Below, one piece after another: positions 15,634-27,049 of a stretch of DNA of 64,000 bases; position 1 is the stretch's first letter; each line of letters opens with the position of its first letter. A model generated the notes under the pieces. That model was not told where the DNA came from. It worked only from the letters and a program-made list of their open reading frames with translations, and searched no databases. The position numbers were made by a program, and so were the translations under genes. This stretch comes from an uncultured Acidobacteriia bacterium (GTDB lineage: Bacteria; Acidobacteriota; Terriglobia; Bryobacterales; Bryobacteraceae): assembly GCA_903925975.1 (NCBI GenBank), contig CAIYHG010000106.1, positions 1 through 64,000 of the forward strand, written 5' to 3'.

Positions 15634-17073
15634 ATGTCCGATACGCTAGCGCTTTCCGCCCAGGACCTGCGAGCTTTCGGCGAGGCTGTAACCGATCTGG
15701 TGGCCTCTTACTACGACTCCCTTGCGGAACGGCCGGTGCTGGAACACGCCTCTGCGGCGGCTTTGCGGGCGGCTCTGGCTGGCCCGATGCCGATCGAAGG
15801 GACTGCCCTGCCGGAGTTGCTCGCGACGGTGCGGGACGTGATCCTGCGCTACAGCCGCCACAACGGGCACCCGCGCATGTTCGGGTACGTGGCGTCGCCG
15901 GGCGCGCCGATTGCGGCTCTGGGGAGCATGATCGAAGCCGCGCTCAATGCCAACGTCACGGCTTGGCGCTCGGCCCCGTCCGCCACCGAACTGGAGTTCG
16001 TCGCAATCGACTGGCTGAAGGAGATGCTCGGCCTTTCCGGGAAGGCGACCGGCCTTTTCGTGAGCGGCGGCTCAATGGCCAACTTCGCGGGACTGGCGGC
16101 CGCGCGCAGCGCAAAGGCGCCCGATGTGGTTCGCCGGGGCGTGGCGGCTTCGGTCCGTCCGCTCCGCCTTTACGCTTCGGAAGAGGCGCATTTCTCGATC
16201 CGGAAGGCGGCGGGGATGCTGGGGCTCGGCGAAGATGCCGTTCGGAGCGTGAAGACCGACAACCGGCTGCGGATGGACCCTGCCGACCTCGAGCGCCTGG
16301 TCCGCGCCGACCTGGATGCCGGATACTTGCCTGCTGCCGTGGTAGCCAACCTGGGGACCGTTGCCACCGGCGCGGTGGACCCGATTCCCGAGATTGCGGA
16401 AATTGCCCACCGCTACGGCCTGTGGTTTCACATCGATGCCGCGTACGGCGGCTTCGCGGCGGTGGCCCCCTCATGCCGGCATTTCTTTGACGGCGTCGGC
16501 TCGGCCGATTCGATTGCGCTCGATCCGCACAAGTGGCTCTACCTTCCCGCGGGCTGCGGCTGCGTGCTCTACAAAGACCCGGCCACGGCCCGCGCAGCTT
16601 TTAGCCAGGACGCCGAGTACATTCGCGTGATCGGCCGCGAGCGCAGCGAGGCCTTTGCATTCTGGGATTACGGACCGGAGCTCTCGCGGCCGTTTCGTGC
16701 GCTGAATTTCTGGTTGCTCTTCCAATTCGCCGGCGCACGGAGGCTGGGCGAGGCGGTTGAGCAGAATATCGTTTGCGCCCGATACTTCGAACAGTTGGTG
16801 AAAGAGTCGAACGATTTCGAGATGCTCGCGCCGGTGGAGCTCTCGATCTTCTGCTTCCGCTACGCGCCGAAGAACTTCGCGGGACATCTGGATGCGCTCA
16901 ATGAGCGCATTCTCGGCATCGTCCAGCGCGGCGGCAGCAGCTATCTTTCGAATGCGCGAATATCGGGCCGCTTTGCGCTGCGCGGCTGCGTGTTGAACTA
17001 CAGAACTACGGAGCGTGACATGGAGATACTGCTGGACGACGTTCGCCGGGCCGCGGCGGAAGCGCTGGCGTAG
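15634..17073 (+). CDS. PLP-dependent group II (aromatic-L-amino-acid type) decarboxylase
   Basis: This 479-residue fold-type I PLP enzyme belongs to the Ddc/glutamate decarboxylase family. Diagnostic parts are GHPRMFGYVASPG, the cofactor-contact run LFVSGGSMANFAGLAAAR, the Asp of WFHIDAAYGG that contacts the pyridine nitrogen, and the Schiff-base Lys300 in LDPHKWLYLPAGCGC. Plant and animal aromatic amino acid decarboxylases and many bacterial homologues share this layout; tryptophan, tyrosine, DOPA or a related amino acid could be the substrate. It stands alone between the pilus-like locus and gyrB and converges with gyrB. Class certain, substrate open. Confidence 0.88.
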   Translation: MSDTLALSAQDLRAFGEAVTDLVASYYDSLAERPVLEHASAAALRAALAGPMPIEGTALPELLATVRDVILRYSRHNGHPRMFGYVASPGAPIAALGSMIEAALNANVTAWRSAPSATELEFVAIDWLKEMLGLSGKATGLFVSGGSMANFAGLAAARSAKAPDVVRRGVAASVRPLRLYASEEAHFSIRKAAGMLGLGEDAVRSVKTDNRLRMDPADLERLVRADLDAGYLPAAVVANLGTVATGAVDPIPEIAEIAHRYGLWFHIDAAYGGFAAVAPSCRHFFDGVGSADSIALDPHKWLYLPAGCGCVLYKDPATARAAFSQDAEYIRVIGRERSEAFAFWDYGPELSRPFRALNFWLLFQFAGARRLGEAVEQNIVCARYFEQLVKESNDFEMLAPVELSIFCFRYAPKNFAGHLDALNERILGIVQRGGSSYLSNARISGRFALRGCVLNYRTTERDMEILLDDVRRAAAEALA

Positions 17074-17150
17074 TTGTGGGGCAGACGCCCTCGTCCGCGC
17101 CGGCCGCTCTGGTCCGACTAAGCCCGAACAGGAATTGAAGCTCCGAGTAG

Positions 17151-17189
17151 CGCCGACCAGGGGGTCGGCGCGCGGGCCGGGGGGCCCGC
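17151..17189. repeat. two adjacent G+C-rich hairpins between converging genes
   Basis: CGCCGACC-aggg-GGTCGGCG (17151-17170) is followed one base later by GCGGGCC-gggg-GGCCCGC (17172-17189). Both stems are perfect. They lie between the decarboxylase gene and gyrB, which converge, and could act as a two-way transcription end. The flanking text (GTGGGGCAGACGCCCTCGTC at 17076-17095) resembles dispersed intergenic repeats I recall from Solibacter-type genomes; no second copy was found in this window. Confidence 0.45.
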
Positions 17190-17211
17190 CCCACCGATGC
17201 GGGCGCTTAGC

Positions 17212-20785
<3,574 letters not shown>

Positions 20786-20962
20786 AAGGCCTCTACTCTT
20801 CTTGTTTTGAGACTGTATAGATGGGCACTATAAGAACCGTATTCATCGGGCCTGTGCAAACGTTGAAAGCTTCCTAAATTATACTAAATTCAACTACTTT
20901 AGGCCACACAAACTTGCGGAAACCGATGCGGACAAACCACTAAGAAGTCCGACTGGGCCGCT

Positions 20963-20971
20963 TTTTCCACC
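20963..20971 (+). promoter_or_regulatory. DnaA-box-like TTTTCCACC
   Basis: Two mismatches to the E. coli consensus TTATCCACA, at positions 3 and 9. It lies in the dnaA-dnaN gap and supports the oriC call only together with its neighbours. Confidence 0.35.
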
Positions 20972-20999
20972 TCTCTCCAACGGGCGTTTGAAGCCCTTA

Positions 21000-21008
21000 T
21001 GTGGAAAA
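21000..21008 (-). promoter_or_regulatory. DnaA-box-like TTTTCCACA
   Basis: On the minus strand this reads TTTTCCACA, one mismatch from TTATCCACA. The same nine bases occur on the plus strand at 22367-22375 upstream of dnaA, which strengthens both. Confidence 0.45.
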
Positions 21009-21019
21009 ATAAGATAAGT

Positions 21020-22330
21020 CTACTGCAATGAGTCCATTAGGCTGTGGAGTAGCCTGTTTAAATCAGGATCATTCTGACGCGACTGCTCGATTTTGTTTAT
21101 AGAGTGCAGAACAGTCGTGTGATGCTTTCCCCCGAACGCTCTGCCGATCTCGGGTAGGGAGGCGTCCGTCAGTTCCTTGATCAGGTACATAGCTACCTGC
21201 CTCGGGTAGACGACCTTCTTCGTATTGCTCTTTTCCCGCAACTGCGCCGGTTTGACCTGAAAGCGTTCGGCTACCGCCTTCTGGATGGAATCGATGGTTA
21301 CTTTGCGGTCCTGCACGTGGACCAGGTGCTTCAAGACCTGCTGGGCCATCTGTACCGTGATCGGAGTGCCGGTGAGGGAGGAGTAGGCAATCAGCTTGAT
21401 CAGGGCGCCTTCGAGTTCACGGACGTTGGACTTGGTCTTGGACGCCATGAACGAGCGCACGTCGTCCGGCAGCTTAATACCCTCAACCTCGGACTTCTTG
21501 TCGAGGATGGCCATCTTCGTTTCGAGGTCGGGAGGTTGAATGTCGGCGATGAGGCCCCATTCAAAACGCGAGCGGAGACGCTCCAGCAACCCGGGAATTT
21601 CCTTTGGGGGCGAATCGCTCGAAATCACGATCTGCTTCTGATGATCGTGCAACTCGTTGAAGGTGTGGAAGAACTCTTCCTGGGTGCGTTCCTTATTGCC
21701 GATCAACTGAATGTCGTCCACCAGGAGCACGTCAGCCTCGCGGTACCGCTGGTGAAACTGTTGCATGCGGTCCGTGCGGATGCAGGCGATCATCTCATTC
21801 ATGAAACGCTCGCTCGATGTGTAGATGATGCGCATCGAGCCAAACCGATCGATCAACGCCCGGCCGATGGCGTGCATCAGGTGCGTCTTGCCCATCCCCA
21901 CCCCGCCGTACAGGAACAGGGGGTTGTAGCTGCGCGAGGGATTATCGGCGACGGAGCGAGCCGCGGCGTGGGCAAATTGATTGCACGAGCCCACAACGAA
22001 CGAGGAAAACGTGAATTTCGGGTTCAGTAAATTGGCGGGGGCCTCGATCTCGGAGCCGTCCACCGCCGCAAGAGCCTGATTTCTGACGCCCCTGATGGGC
22101 TGGACTTCGAAGCGGACTTCGCGCACGGGAACACGGAGTTCCTTGATTCCCGCACGCACTAGCGACGAGTATTCCGTCTCAAGCCAAGCGCGCGTTTCCG
22201 AGTCCGGAGCGGAGACGAACATGGTGTCTCCGTCCATGCTGACGAACTCGGTTCCCTTGATCCAGTTGTCATAGCTTTCCGCGCTTACCTTGTGCCTCAG
22301 ATAATCGCGTATTTGATCCCAGAGATTCAT
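21020..22330 (-). CDS. dnaA: chromosomal replication initiator protein DnaA
   Basis: DnaA (436 residues) binds DnaA boxes at oriC, melts the origin and loads the helicase. Domain I starts MNLWDQIRDYLRHKVSAESY. Domain III is an AAA+ ATPase with Walker A GGVGMGKT at 142-149, Walker B VLLVDDIQL and sensor residues in SSDSPPKEI. Domain IV holds the DNA-binding signature DASLPEIGRAFGGKHHTTVLH. The linker domain II is short (about residues 82-105). It leads the dnaA-dnaN-gyrB group on the minus strand. Boxes upstream and downstream suggest autoregulation. Confidence 0.98.
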   Translation of the reverse strand: MNLWDQIRDYLRHKVSAESYDNWIKGTEFVSMDGDTMFVSAPDSETRAWLETEYSSLVRAGIKELRVPVREVRFEVQPIRGVRNQALAAVDGSEIEAPANLLNPKFTFSSFVVGSCNQFAHAAARSVADNPSRSYNPLFLYGGVGMGKTHLMHAIGRALIDRFGSMRIIYTSSERFMNEMIACIRTDRMQQFHQRYREADVLLVDDIQLIGNKERTQEEFFHTFNELHDHQKQIVISSDSPPKEIPGLLERLRSRFEWGLIADIQPPDLETKMAILDKKSEVEGIKLPDDVRSFMASKTKSNVRELEGALIKLIAYSSLTGTPITVQMAQQVLKHLVHVQDRKVTIDSIQKAVAERFQVKPAQLREKSNTKKVVYPRQVAMYLIKELTDASLPEIGRAFGGKHHTTVLHSINKIEQSRQNDPDLNRLLHSLMDSLQ

Positions 22331-22366
22331 TTCGTCGTGAAGGTTATAGACACCAATTCCTCAGGG

Positions 22367-22375
22367 TTTTCCACA
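22367..22375 (+). promoter_or_regulatory. DnaA-box-like TTTTCCACA upstream of dnaA
   Basis: One mismatch from TTATCCACA, 37 bp upstream of the dnaA start codon. It is a suitable place for dnaA autoregulation or for part of the origin. Confidence 0.45.
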
Positions 22376-22573
22376 GCGGCGTGGGATCGCTTTGACAGCG
22401 GAATCAGAAGATGTCAGCCGGCTTCCTCCGAGCCGCGCCGCGGCTGGCTGTACGTGCGAACGACCAACCGAGAAAGTAGTCTAGCACAGCGTTGTGCATT
22501 TCCGGCAAGTTTATAAGGGTATCGCGTTTCAGTAACTTGCGGGAAACGTTTGGGTCTGCGAATGTTTCGGAAT

Positions 22574-22604
22574 TTGACACCGCGAACGTTTCTGAAGGAG
22601 AATA
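22574..22604 (+). promoter_or_regulatory. weak sigma-70-like promoter for tRNA-Gly
   Basis: A perfect TTGACA (22574-22579) is followed after 19 bp by GAGAAT (22599-22604), which matches four of six -10 bases. Spacing is long, but the position, 15 bp before the tRNA, is right. Confidence 0.3.
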
Positions 22605-22619
22605 GTGATTTCCCAACGG

Positions 22620-22695
22620 GCGGGAGTAACTCAGCTGGTAGAGTGCGACCTTGCCAAGGTCGATGTCGCGGGTTCGAATCCCGTCTCCCGCTCCA
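22620..22695 (+). tRNA. tRNA-Gly (anticodon GCC)
   Basis: This is a 76-nt cloverleaf with acceptor GCGGGAG/CTCCCGC, D-arm ACTCAGCTGGTAGAGT, anticodon stem CGACC/GGTCG around loop TTGCCAA (anticodon GCC), T-arm GCGGGTTCGAATCCCGT, discriminator T and an encoded CCA end. It lies between divergent dnaA and the EF-hand gene. Confidence 0.97.
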
Positions 22696-22840
22696 TAAAG
22701 CCCACCTTTTCACCCGCGCCCCCTGAGCAACGCCGGGTCCCAAGCCGCCTCTTCTGGGCCGGCCTGCACATTTCGTCAAATTCCTAGCCTTTCAGCCGAT
22801 GAGTTATTTGCGGAGACAGCTTCCGCTTAGGAGGAGCCCC

Positions 22841-23329
22841 ATGGTCGGATCAATCAGTAGCGGCGCCTATAACGCCGTGTTGGCCAGCGCGTCTAGATCG
22901 CAAGCTGCCGACCAAATCATGAAAAAGGCGGATGCCAACCGCGACGGCAAGATCACCGAGGCGGAACTCGGCAACGCAATCGACGCTGCCGGAGGCAAAC
23001 AGAGCTCCAGCGTCAAGGAGATCTTCAATCTCCTCGACCAGGGCGGCAAGGGCTACCTCACCAAGCAAGATCTGGAAGACGGCCTCTCGAAGGCCACGCA
23101 GTCTCAGCCAACCCAGGGCAAGGCGGCCGGAGCATCCGGAGGCGGCCCGGCGGGCGGCGTTGGCGGGGCTGCGGCAGCCAGCGGCACGGCCACGGCAGAT
23201 CCCGAGGACCTCAACCAGGACGGCACGGTGACACAGCAGGAAAAGATCCAGTACGTTCTGACGCACTACGCAAAAGCAGCGTCCGCTTCCAGCGCCTCGT
23301 CGGCCAAAGCGGTCTCCGTTACGGCCTGA
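22841..23329 (+). CDS. EF-hand calcium-binding protein
   Basis: This 162-residue acidic protein has no signal peptide. A canonical EF loop DANRDGKITEAE is at residues 31-42, a degenerate one DQGGKGYLTKQD at 66-77, and a third DLNQDGTVTQQE at 123-134, separated by a Gly/Ala-rich linker (about 90-120). The C-terminus is Ala/Ser-rich. The start ATG 22841 is preferred over an upstream frame extension because AGGAGGAG sits just before it. EF-hand proteins of this size in Acidobacteriota are usually of unknown role, perhaps calcium buffering. It stands alone between tRNA-Gly and dnaE. Confidence 0.8.
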   Translation: MVGSISSGAYNAVLASASRSQAADQIMKKADANRDGKITEAELGNAIDAAGGKQSSSVKEIFNLLDQGGKGYLTKQDLEDGLSKATQSQPTQGKAAGASGGGPAGGVGGAAAASGTATADPEDLNQDGTVTQQEKIQYVLTHYAKAASASSASSAKAVSVTA

Positions 23330-23372
23330 CTTTCGGCGTCCATTCCGGTTTCTCCCACCGCCGCGCGCGCGG

Positions 23373-23378
23373 TAGAAT
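23373..23378 (+). promoter_or_regulatory. -10-like TAGAAT upstream of dnaE
   Basis: TAGAAT in the context GGTAGAAT, about 75 bp before the dnaE start. The same octamer stands upstream of the efflux adaptor gene (7703-7710). The -35 region is not clear. Confidence 0.35.
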
Positions 23379-23452
23379 GATACTTCGTTAGCGCCCACCT
23401 CCCCTGTGCGGCTGTGGAATGCCCGGCCGAGCGTTAGGAGTTTTGCCTAGAC

Positions 23453-26400
23453 ATGCCCTTCGTTCACCTGCATTGCCACACGGATTACTCTTTGCTCGAT
23501 GGCGCGTGCGACGTCGAGCAGCTCGTCAAGATCACCGCCGAGCAGAAGATGCCGGCAGTGGCGATGACGGATCACGGCAACCTGTTCGGCGCCGTCAAGT
23601 TCTATAATTCCGCGCTGGCCGCCGGCGTCCAACCCATCATCGGCTGCGAAGTCTATGTTTCGCAGCAAGGGCACAAGACCAGATCGGATACCGACCGGTA
23701 TAACCACCTCGTGCTCCTGTGCGAAAGCCAGGAAGGCTACCGAAACCTGATCAACCTGGTTTCGACCGCCTATACCGAGGGCTTCTATTACAAACCGCGG
23801 CTCGATCTAGACCTGCTGGCACAGCATTCCAAAGGCCTGATCGCCATGTCGGCGTGCCTTCGGGGACATATTCCGGAGACCCTTCTTTCCGACCGCAGCG
23901 ACGAGGCGCGCCGGCTCGCCCACACCTACGCCGATATTTTCGGCCAAAACAATTTCTTCCTCGAGATCCAGGACCACCACCTCGATCAGGATCGCCGGCT
24001 CACCACGGAGCTGAACCGCCTTTCGCAAGAGACGGGACTGCAACTGGTAGCTACCAACGATTCGCACTACTTGCGCAAGGAAGACGCGCGGGCGCACGAG
24101 ATTCTGCTCTGCATACAAACCGGCAAAGGGATGAACGATCCCAACCGTATGCGGTGGCCGAATCCCGATTTCTACATGAAGACGCGCGACGAAATGATGG
24201 AGTTGTTCGGCGAACTCGAGGACGCCGTTGACCGCACCTGGGAAATCGCGCAGCGCTGCAACGTCAAGCTGGAGAAGGTCAAGGAACCCTTCCCAAAGTT
24301 CGACGTTCCCGCCGAGCACTCCACCGATACATATTTCGAATACGTCGCCAGGCAGGGCTTCGAGAAACGCCGGCCGCGCCTCGAATCCATGCGCGCCAAA
24401 GGCATCTTGAAGCACGACGTCGCCGAATACGCGGAACGTCTGGATCGTGAAATCCACATGATTCAGAACATGAAGTTCTCCGGGTACTTTCTGATCGTCT
24501 GGGACTTCATCCGCTATGCGAAACAGTTGGGCATTCCGGTGGGCCCGGGCCGCGGCTCGGCCGCGGGCAGCCTGGTGGGGTATGCCATGGCCATCACCGA
24601 TATCGACCCGCTGCAGTACGGGCTCCTGTTCGAGCGCTTTCTCAATCCCGAGCGCGTGACGCTGCCCGATATCGACGTCGATTTCTGCATGAACCGCCGC
24701 GGCGAGGTGATTCAGTACGTCACACAGAAGTACGGCCGCGAGCAGGTAGCGCAGATCATCACTTTCAACACCCTCGGGGCGCGGGCCGCCATCAAGGACG
24801 TGGGGCGCGTACTCGAAATGCCCTTTCAGGACGTGGAGCGCATCACCAAGATGGTTCCCAACGTCCTCAATATCAGCCTTGGCGAAGCCATAGCCCAGGA
24901 GCCCGGCTTTGACGAAGCTGCGCGCAAGGACCCGCGCGTGGCCGAGGTTCTCAAGGTGGCGCTACGCCTGGAAGGCCTTGCCCGAAACTGCTCGGTGCAC
25001 GCCGCCGGCGTGGTGATTTCCCCACAACCGCTGAAGGAACTAGTGCCGCTGTACAAGACGAACCGCGACGAAATTGTCACGCAGTTCGATATGAACGGCC
25101 TGGAGAAACTTCAGCTCCTTAAGATGGATTTCCTGGGGTTGACCACTCTCACCCTAATCAATGAAGCATTGAACCTGATTCGCAAGAGGCACGGCGTGGA
25201 GTTGGTCCCCGAGGATCTACCTCTGGACGACAAAGCCACCTACGAAATCTTCTGCAAGGGATTCACCAGCGGAGTGTTCCAGTTCGAATCCTCGGGCATG
25301 CGCGACATTCTTCGCCGCTACCAGCCGAGCCGCCTCGAAGACCTGACCGCGCTGAACGCTCTGTACCGTCCGGGACCGATCCAGGGCGGCATGGTGGACG
25401 ATTTCATCGAGCGCAAGTGGGGCCGGCGCACGGTGCAGTACGATCTGCCGGAATTGAAGGAACTGCTCGAAGAGACTTACGGCGTCATCGTGTACCAGGA
25501 ACAGGTGATGCAGATCTCAAACCGCCTGGCCGGCTACTCGCTGGGTGAAGCGGACCTGCTCCGCCGCGCCATGGCCAAGAAGAAGCCCGAGGAGATGGCC
25601 AAACAGCGGGTGCTCTTCATTCAAGGCGCACTCGAACGCAATTTCCCGCAGAAGAAGATCGAGAAGATCTTTGACCTGATGGAGCAGTTCGCCGGCTACG
25701 GTTTCAACAAATCCCATTCGGCGGCGTACGCGTACTTGGCGTTCGTGACGGCGTACCTGAAGGCGCACTATCCGGTGGACTTCATGGCCGCGCTGCTCAC
25801 CTCGGAAACCGGCAATACCGCCAAGGTGGTGAAGTACATCAACGAGTGCCGCGATATGGGCATCACCATTCTGCCGCCCGACGTGGATCATAGCGACTGG
25901 AGCTTCACTCCCGACGGGCAGGCCATTCGCTTCGGCCTGGGCGCGGTGAAGAACGTGGGCCAATCGGCCGTGGAGGCGATTGCGCGCTCTCGCGACGAAG
26001 CCGGCCCGTTCCGCTCGCTCCATGAGTTCTGCGAGCGAGTGGACCTGGGAGCCGTCAATCGCCGCATGATCGAGAGCCTGATCCGCGCCGGAGCCATGGA
26101 TTCGCTCGAAGGCGGACGCGCTGCCAAGTTCTCCGCCGTTGAGGCTGCAATGGAAGGCGGGCAGCGCGCCTGGCGCGACCGCGCTTCCGGGCAGGAGGGG
26201 CTCTTCGGCGAGATGATCGCCGCGGAAGAGCATCTCCCGGCGCCGCTTCCGAACGTTCCCGAGTGGAGCGATAAGGAGAAACTGGCGGGCGAGAAAGAGT
26301 TGCTGGGGTTCTGGGTGACAGGCCACCCGCTCGATGGCTATTTGGACAAGATCTCGGAGTTAGCCACCCACGATAGCTCCACGCTCGATGGCCTCGCCAA

Positions 26401-26914
26401 GGGAGTGGAAGTCGCCCTCTGTGGCGTGCTCACCGCGGTCACGCGCAAGCGCAACAAGGAGGGCAAGCCCTGGGCCGCGCTCATCATAGAAGACCGCACC
26501 GGTTCCATTGAGGCCATGATATTTGCGTCGAGCTACGAACGGCTGGCGCCCGAAGTGATCGAAGACCAGCCGGCTTTCATTCGCGGCCTGGCGATGCCCG
26601 AAGAGGGCGGCTCGACCAAGATCTCCGTTCAGGAGATTGTGGCCCTGGATAATGCCCGCGTAGACATGCCCGCTGCGATTTCCATCCGCCTCTGGTTGGG
26701 CCGGAACGGGAAGACCGCGCAGGAGCGCGCGCAACTCCTGCACGAGTTGATCCTGCGCAAGCCGGGCGACACGCTCGTTCGGCTCCGCCTGGACCTGCCG
26801 CGGGAGTTTTCGGTGATCATGGACATCCCCGAGAAGGTGCGCGCCGACAAGGAATTCAAAGCCCAGGTGGCCGAAATCTGCGGCCCCGATGCAATCGAGA
26901 AGATCTCGGGGTGA
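23453..26914 (+). CDS. dnaE: DNA polymerase III subunit alpha
   Basis: DnaE (1,153 residues) is the replicative polymerase. It begins with a PHP domain (HLHCHTDYSLLDGACDVEQL, MTDHGNLFGAV), followed by the C-family polymerase core. The core has the glycine-rich GPGRGSAAGSLVGYAMAITD, the catalytic aspartates in LPDIDVDFC and the helix YGREQVAQIITFNT. Then come a helix-hairpin-helix region, an OB-fold (EVALCGVLTAVTRKRNKEG, GSIEAMIF) and a short C-terminal region. The layout is DnaE1-like. An AGGAG lies about 12 bases before the ATG. It is near the origin and ends before tRNA-Arg, which reads the other way. Confidence 0.97.
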   Translation: MPFVHLHCHTDYSLLDGACDVEQLVKITAEQKMPAVAMTDHGNLFGAVKFYNSALAAGVQPIIGCEVYVSQQGHKTRSDTDRYNHLVLLCESQEGYRNLINLVSTAYTEGFYYKPRLDLDLLAQHSKGLIAMSACLRGHIPETLLSDRSDEARRLAHTYADIFGQNNFFLEIQDHHLDQDRRLTTELNRLSQETGLQLVATNDSHYLRKEDARAHEILLCIQTGKGMNDPNRMRWPNPDFYMKTRDEMMELFGELEDAVDRTWEIAQRCNVKLEKVKEPFPKFDVPAEHSTDTYFEYVARQGFEKRRPRLESMRAKGILKHDVAEYAERLDREIHMIQNMKFSGYFLIVWDFIRYAKQLGIPVGPGRGSAAGSLVGYAMAITDIDPLQYGLLFERFLNPERVTLPDIDVDFCMNRRGEVIQYVTQKYGREQVAQIITFNTLGARAAIKDVGRVLEMPFQDVERITKMVPNVLNISLGEAIAQEPGFDEAARKDPRVAEVLKVALRLEGLARNCSVHAAGVVISPQPLKELVPLYKTNRDEIVTQFDMNGLEKLQLLKMDFLGLTTLTLINEALNLIRKRHGVELVPEDLPLDDKATYEIFCKGFTSGVFQFESSGMRDILRRYQPSRLEDLTALNALYRPGPIQGGMVDDFIERKWGRRTVQYDLPELKELLEETYGVIVYQEQVMQISNRLAGYSLGEADLLRRAMAKKKPEEMAKQRVLFIQGALERNFPQKKIEKIFDLMEQFAGYGFNKSHSAAYAYLAFVTAYLKAHYPVDFMAALLTSETGNTAKVVKYINECRDMGITILPPDVDHSDWSFTPDGQAIRFGLGAVKNVGQSAVEAIARSRDEAGPFRSLHEFCERVDLGAVNRRMIESLIRAGAMDSLEGGRAAKFSAVEAAMEGGQRAWRDRASGQEGLFGEMIAAEEHLPAPLPNVPEWSDKEKLAGEKELLGFWVTGHPLDGYLDKISELATHDSSTLDGLAKGVEVALCGVLTAVTRKRNKEGKPWAALIIEDRTGSIEAMIFASSYERLAPEVIEDQPAFIRGLAMPEEGGSTKISVQEIVALDNARVDMPAAISIRLWLGRNGKTAQERAQLLHELILRKPGDTLVRLRLDLPREFSVIMDIPEKVRADKEFKAQVAEICGPDAIEKISG

Positions 26915-26972
26915 CCGGCCCGGCGTCTTGGAGAAGCTGCGCGTAAGGGCGCGACCTCGCGCCGAGGTTGAG

Positions 26973-27049
26973 TGGTAGGCACGGGCAGATTCGAACTGCC
27001 GACCTGTCGCTTAGGAGGCGACCGCTCTATCCATCTGAGCTACGTGCCC
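26973..27049 (-). tRNA. tRNA-Arg (anticodon CCT)
   Basis: On the minus strand a 77-nt cloverleaf begins GGGCACG and pairs with CGTGCCT (one G-T pair). The anticodon loop CTCCTAA gives CCT, reading AGG, and the encoded CCA is at the 3' end. Its first ten bases overlap the end of purD on the same strand, so the tRNA is probably processed from the purD transcript. Confidence 0.95.

Larger units (their letters stand above)
20786..21019. other. candidate replication origin (oriC) between dnaA and dnaN
   Basis: This 234-bp gap has DnaA-box-like sites TTTTCCACC (20963-20971, plus strand) and TTTTCCACA (21000-21008, minus strand), plus a weaker site on the minus strand at 20853-20861. A strikingly AT-rich run at about 20873-20905 (CTAAATTATACTAAATTCAA) could be the unwinding element in otherwise G+C-rich DNA. 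Its position between dnaA and dnaN is a common one for oriC, and the parAB-parS locus is only 10 kb away. The promoter of dnaN must also lie here. Confidence 0.5.
22331..22619. other. intergenic region upstream of dnaA with a DnaA box; possible second part of a bipartite origin
   Basis: Between divergent dnaA and tRNA-Gly there is no credible gene. The region holds TTTTCCACA at 22367-22375 and a weaker TTATAGACA at 22344-22352, both close to the DnaA box, and must contain the dnaA and tRNA-Gly promoters. Near its right end two related 15-mers, GCGAATGTTTCGGAA (22558-22572) and GCGAACGTTTCTGAA (22582-22596), repeat at 24-bp spacing. Confidence 0.4.
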
